Shown here: positions 4,576 through 5,762 of the stretch, piece by piece
Numbering within the stretch: position 1 is the first letter of the stretch
Layout: each line of letters begins with the position of its first letter
NCBI GenBank assembly: GCA_947624845.1
Contig: CANQMB010000067.1
Span: 1 to 5,762, forward strand
DNA from: an uncultured Bacilli bacterium
Lineage (GTDB): Bacteria > Bacillota_I > Bacilli_A > RF39 > UBA660
Length of the DNA stretch: 5,762 nucleotides
Direction: 5' to 3'
The notes under the pieces: model-generated
What the model was told of the DNA's origin: nothing
Seen by the model: only the letters and a program-made list of their open reading frames with translations
The model's database searches: none
Made by a program: the position numbers and the translations under genes

Positions 4576-5571
4576 GTGTTAGCAAAAGATATTGGAATTG
4601 ATTTAGGAACTGCTAATGTATTAATCTATATTAAAGGACAGGGCATCGTTTTAAATGAACCGAGCATTGTGGCCATTGATACGGATAGCAAAAAAGTAAT
4701 CGCTGTGGGACATGAGGCTAATGAGATGCTTGGAAGGACCCCTGGAAAAGTAAAAGCAATCAAGCCAATGAAAGACGGTGTGATCGCTGATTTTGAAATT
4801 ACAGAGATTATGTTGAATACTTTTATCAAAAAGATCAAGGCTCGTTCATTGTTTTCACGACCTAGAATTTTAATTTGTTGTCCGACAAATGTAACTCCAG
4901 TAGAAAAAAATGCAATCAAAGAGGCTGCAGAAAGAACGGGAGCTAGAAAAGTTTATATCGAAGAAGAACCAAAAGTAGCAGCGATAGGTGCCGGAATGGA
5001 TATTTCAAGACCAAGTGCCAATATGGTGATTGATATTGGAGGAGGAACCACAGATATTGCCATCTTATCACTAGATGATATTGTCACTTCGGCATCTGTT
5101 CGAATCGCTGGAAATGTCTTCGATCAGGATATTATTAAATATATCAAAGAAAAATATAAATTGTTGATTGGAGATCGAACTGCAGAAGAGATTAAAATTA
5201 ATTTTGGAAATGTTTATGAAGCCAATAAAAAAGAAAATATGGAAGTGAGAGGAAGAAATCTAATTACGGGTCTTCCTCACACGATTATGATTACTCAACC
5301 AGAGATTGAAGAAGCCTTACATGATAGCATTTATAAAATAATTAAAGCAACGACAAATGTATTAGAGCAAACACCTCCAGAGTTGTCAGCAGATATCGTT
5401 CATAAAGGAATTATATTAACAGGTGGCGGAGCTATGTTAGAAGGGCTACCAGAACTATTTACGAAGGAGTTAGAAGTCCCTGTTTTCATTGCAGATTCCC
5501 CTCTCACTTGTGTTGTAGAAGGAACGGGAGTTCTATTAGATAATATTAATCGTTTAGAAGAAGATCGCTAG
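4576..5571 (+). CDS. mbl: MreB-family rod-shape actin, Mbl type
   Basis: ATP-binding bacterial actin that forms membrane-associated filaments and directs sidewall peptidoglycan synthesis with the Rod complex. It has 331 residues from the GTG start, close to the 333 of B. subtilis Mbl. It begins (M)LAKDIGIDLGTANVLIY, holding phosphate-1 loop D9-L-G-T. Next come GIVLNEPS, DGVIADFE, PRILICCPTNVTPVE, the connector IEEEPKVAAIGAGM, phosphate-2 VIDIGGGTTDIA, and the adenosine motif ILTGGGAMLEGLPELF. KLLIGDRTAEEIKI and TPPELSADI are strongly MreB-like, and the spoIIID neighbour identifies the Mbl branch, as in B. subtilis. An ATG at 4549 would add nine residues (MFRKKEVIT) not expected in the family and has no ribosome binding site. 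No missing nucleotide-binding residue or frameshift is apparent. A terminator follows immediately. Confidence 0.96.
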   Translation: MLAKDIGIDLGTANVLIYIKGQGIVLNEPSIVAIDTDSKKVIAVGHEANEMLGRTPGKVKAIKPMKDGVIADFEITEIMLNTFIKKIKARSLFSRPRILICCPTNVTPVEKNAIKEAAERTGARKVYIEEEPKVAAIGAGMDISRPSANMVIDIGGGTTDIAILSLDDIVTSASVRIAGNVFDQDIIKYIKEKYKLLIGDRTAEEIKINFGNVYEANKKENMEVRGRNLITGLPHTIMITQPEIEEALHDSIYKIIKATTNVLEQTPPELSADIVHKGIILTGGGAMLEGLPELFTKELEVPVFIADSPLTCVVEGTGVLLDNINRLEEDR

Positions 5572-5594
5572 AGATAAATAAATATCTCTTTTTT
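5570..5594 (+). terminator. Intrinsic terminator of mbl
   Basis: AGAGATA (5570-5576), loop AATAAA, TATCTCT (5583-5589), then T-run to 5594. The stem opens within the mbl stop codon TAG (5569-5571). It has only two G-C pairs, so strength is moderate. Confidence 0.62.
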
Positions 5595-5608
5595 CTTGGA
5601 TAATTGTT

Positions 5609-5638
5609 TTCAAAAGAAGAAATATATGTTACTATAAT
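5609..5638 (+). promoter_or_regulatory. SigA-type promoter of the last gene
   Basis: A perfect TATAAT at 5633-5638 with a weak TTCAAA -35 (5609-5614) at 18 bases. Predicted start near 5645 gives a leader of about 26 bases. Confidence 0.5.
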
Positions 5639-5670
5639 TATATATAATAAAAAATAATAGGGTGAGTCGT

Positions 5671-5762
5671 ATGACGGATTCTAGGTGGAAAAAAAGAAAA
5701 AAGTATCGAATCAAAGTCGATCATAATAAGAAAAAATATCAAATAACGAACCTCTTCAAAAG
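5671..5762 (+). CDS. Unrecognised protein, N-terminal fragment with very basic start
   Basis: AGGGTGA (5659-5665) five bases before the ATG and an upstream TATAAT support a real gene. Only 30 codons are visible before the window ends. They read MTDSRWKKRKKYRIKVDHNK and onward, with 11 Lys and 3 Arg among the 30 residues and no hydrophobic segment yet. Such a stretch could be the cytoplasmic tail of a membrane protein or a nucleic-acid-contacting start. I do not recognise a family, and the length and function cannot be judged. Confidence 0.7.
   Translation, partial: MTDSRWKKRKKYRIKVDHNKKKYQITNLFK

Noticed and set aside
4626..4919. Minus-strand open frame opposite mbl
   Set aside because: It lies entirely opposite conserved Mbl codons and has no recognisable product.
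5604..5638. TTGTTT at 5604-5609 as the -35 for the last gene's TATAAT
   Set aside because: The spacing is 23 bases. The weaker TTCAAA at 18 bases is the better geometric choice.
1..5762. Novel defence system, mobile element, CRISPR array, tRNA or rRNA
   Set aside because: I looked on both strands for direct-repeat arrays, transposase or integrase motifs, terminal repeats and tRNA-like arms, and found none. The gene content is core metabolism, cell wall and sporulation.

Overview
The window is an AT-rich, fully plus-strand stretch of a low-GC Gram-positive (Bacillota) chromosome. The genes are housekeeping, cell-wall and sporulation genes, tightly packed, with clear AGGAGG-type ribosome binding sites and short intrinsic terminators. 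A spoIIQ / spoIIID / mbl cluster, a zinc-type ribosomal protein L31, MurA and a DUF1146 (YwzB-type) protein point to an endospore-forming or formerly spore-forming, rod-shaped, walled member of the Bacilli sensu lato. An Erysipelotrichia- or RF39-like lineage is possible, but I cannot fix the genus from sequence alone.

Layout. Positions 3-455 hold the C-terminal half of a class II fructose-bisphosphate aldolase. Then come murA (511-1764) and an N-terminally anchored SGNH/GDSL-like protein (1797-2510). rpmE (2598-2819) follows with its own strong promoter, a leader hairpin and a terminator. rpiB (2893-3330) has a near-consensus SigA promoter with an inverted repeat between its -35 and -10. Its 3' end overlaps a 65-residue DUF1146 membrane protein (3320-3517). 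Next are spoIIQ (3568-4203), spoIIID (4273-4527) behind a SigE-like promoter, and mbl (4576-5571). The window ends in the first 30 codons of an unrecognised, very basic protein (from 5671).

How the genes fit together. Several feed cell-envelope biology: MurA commits UDP-GlcNAc to peptidoglycan, Mbl guides sidewall synthesis, and SpoIIQ with SpoIIID act in the engulfment stage of sporulation (forespore channel and mother-cell regulator). The aldolase and RpiB belong to central carbon metabolism, and L31 to the ribosome. From memory of Bacillus subtilis, the same genes occur in the same relative order over a far longer stretch (fbaA, murAB, rho, rpmE, rpiB, ywzB, spoIIQ, spoIIID, mbl), so the window looks like a condensed version of that segment.

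I see no mobile element, CRISPR array, tRNA, rRNA, or previously undescribed multi-gene system. The points most worth a second look are the spoIIQ translation start, sequestered in a hairpin that a SigF-like promoter would bypass; the rpmE leader hairpin; the operator-like repeat inside the rpiB promoter; non-canonical active-site residues in RpiB, SpoIIQ and the GDSL protein; and the habit of nesting stop codons inside terminator hairpins. No stretch longer than 300 bases lacks a gene.
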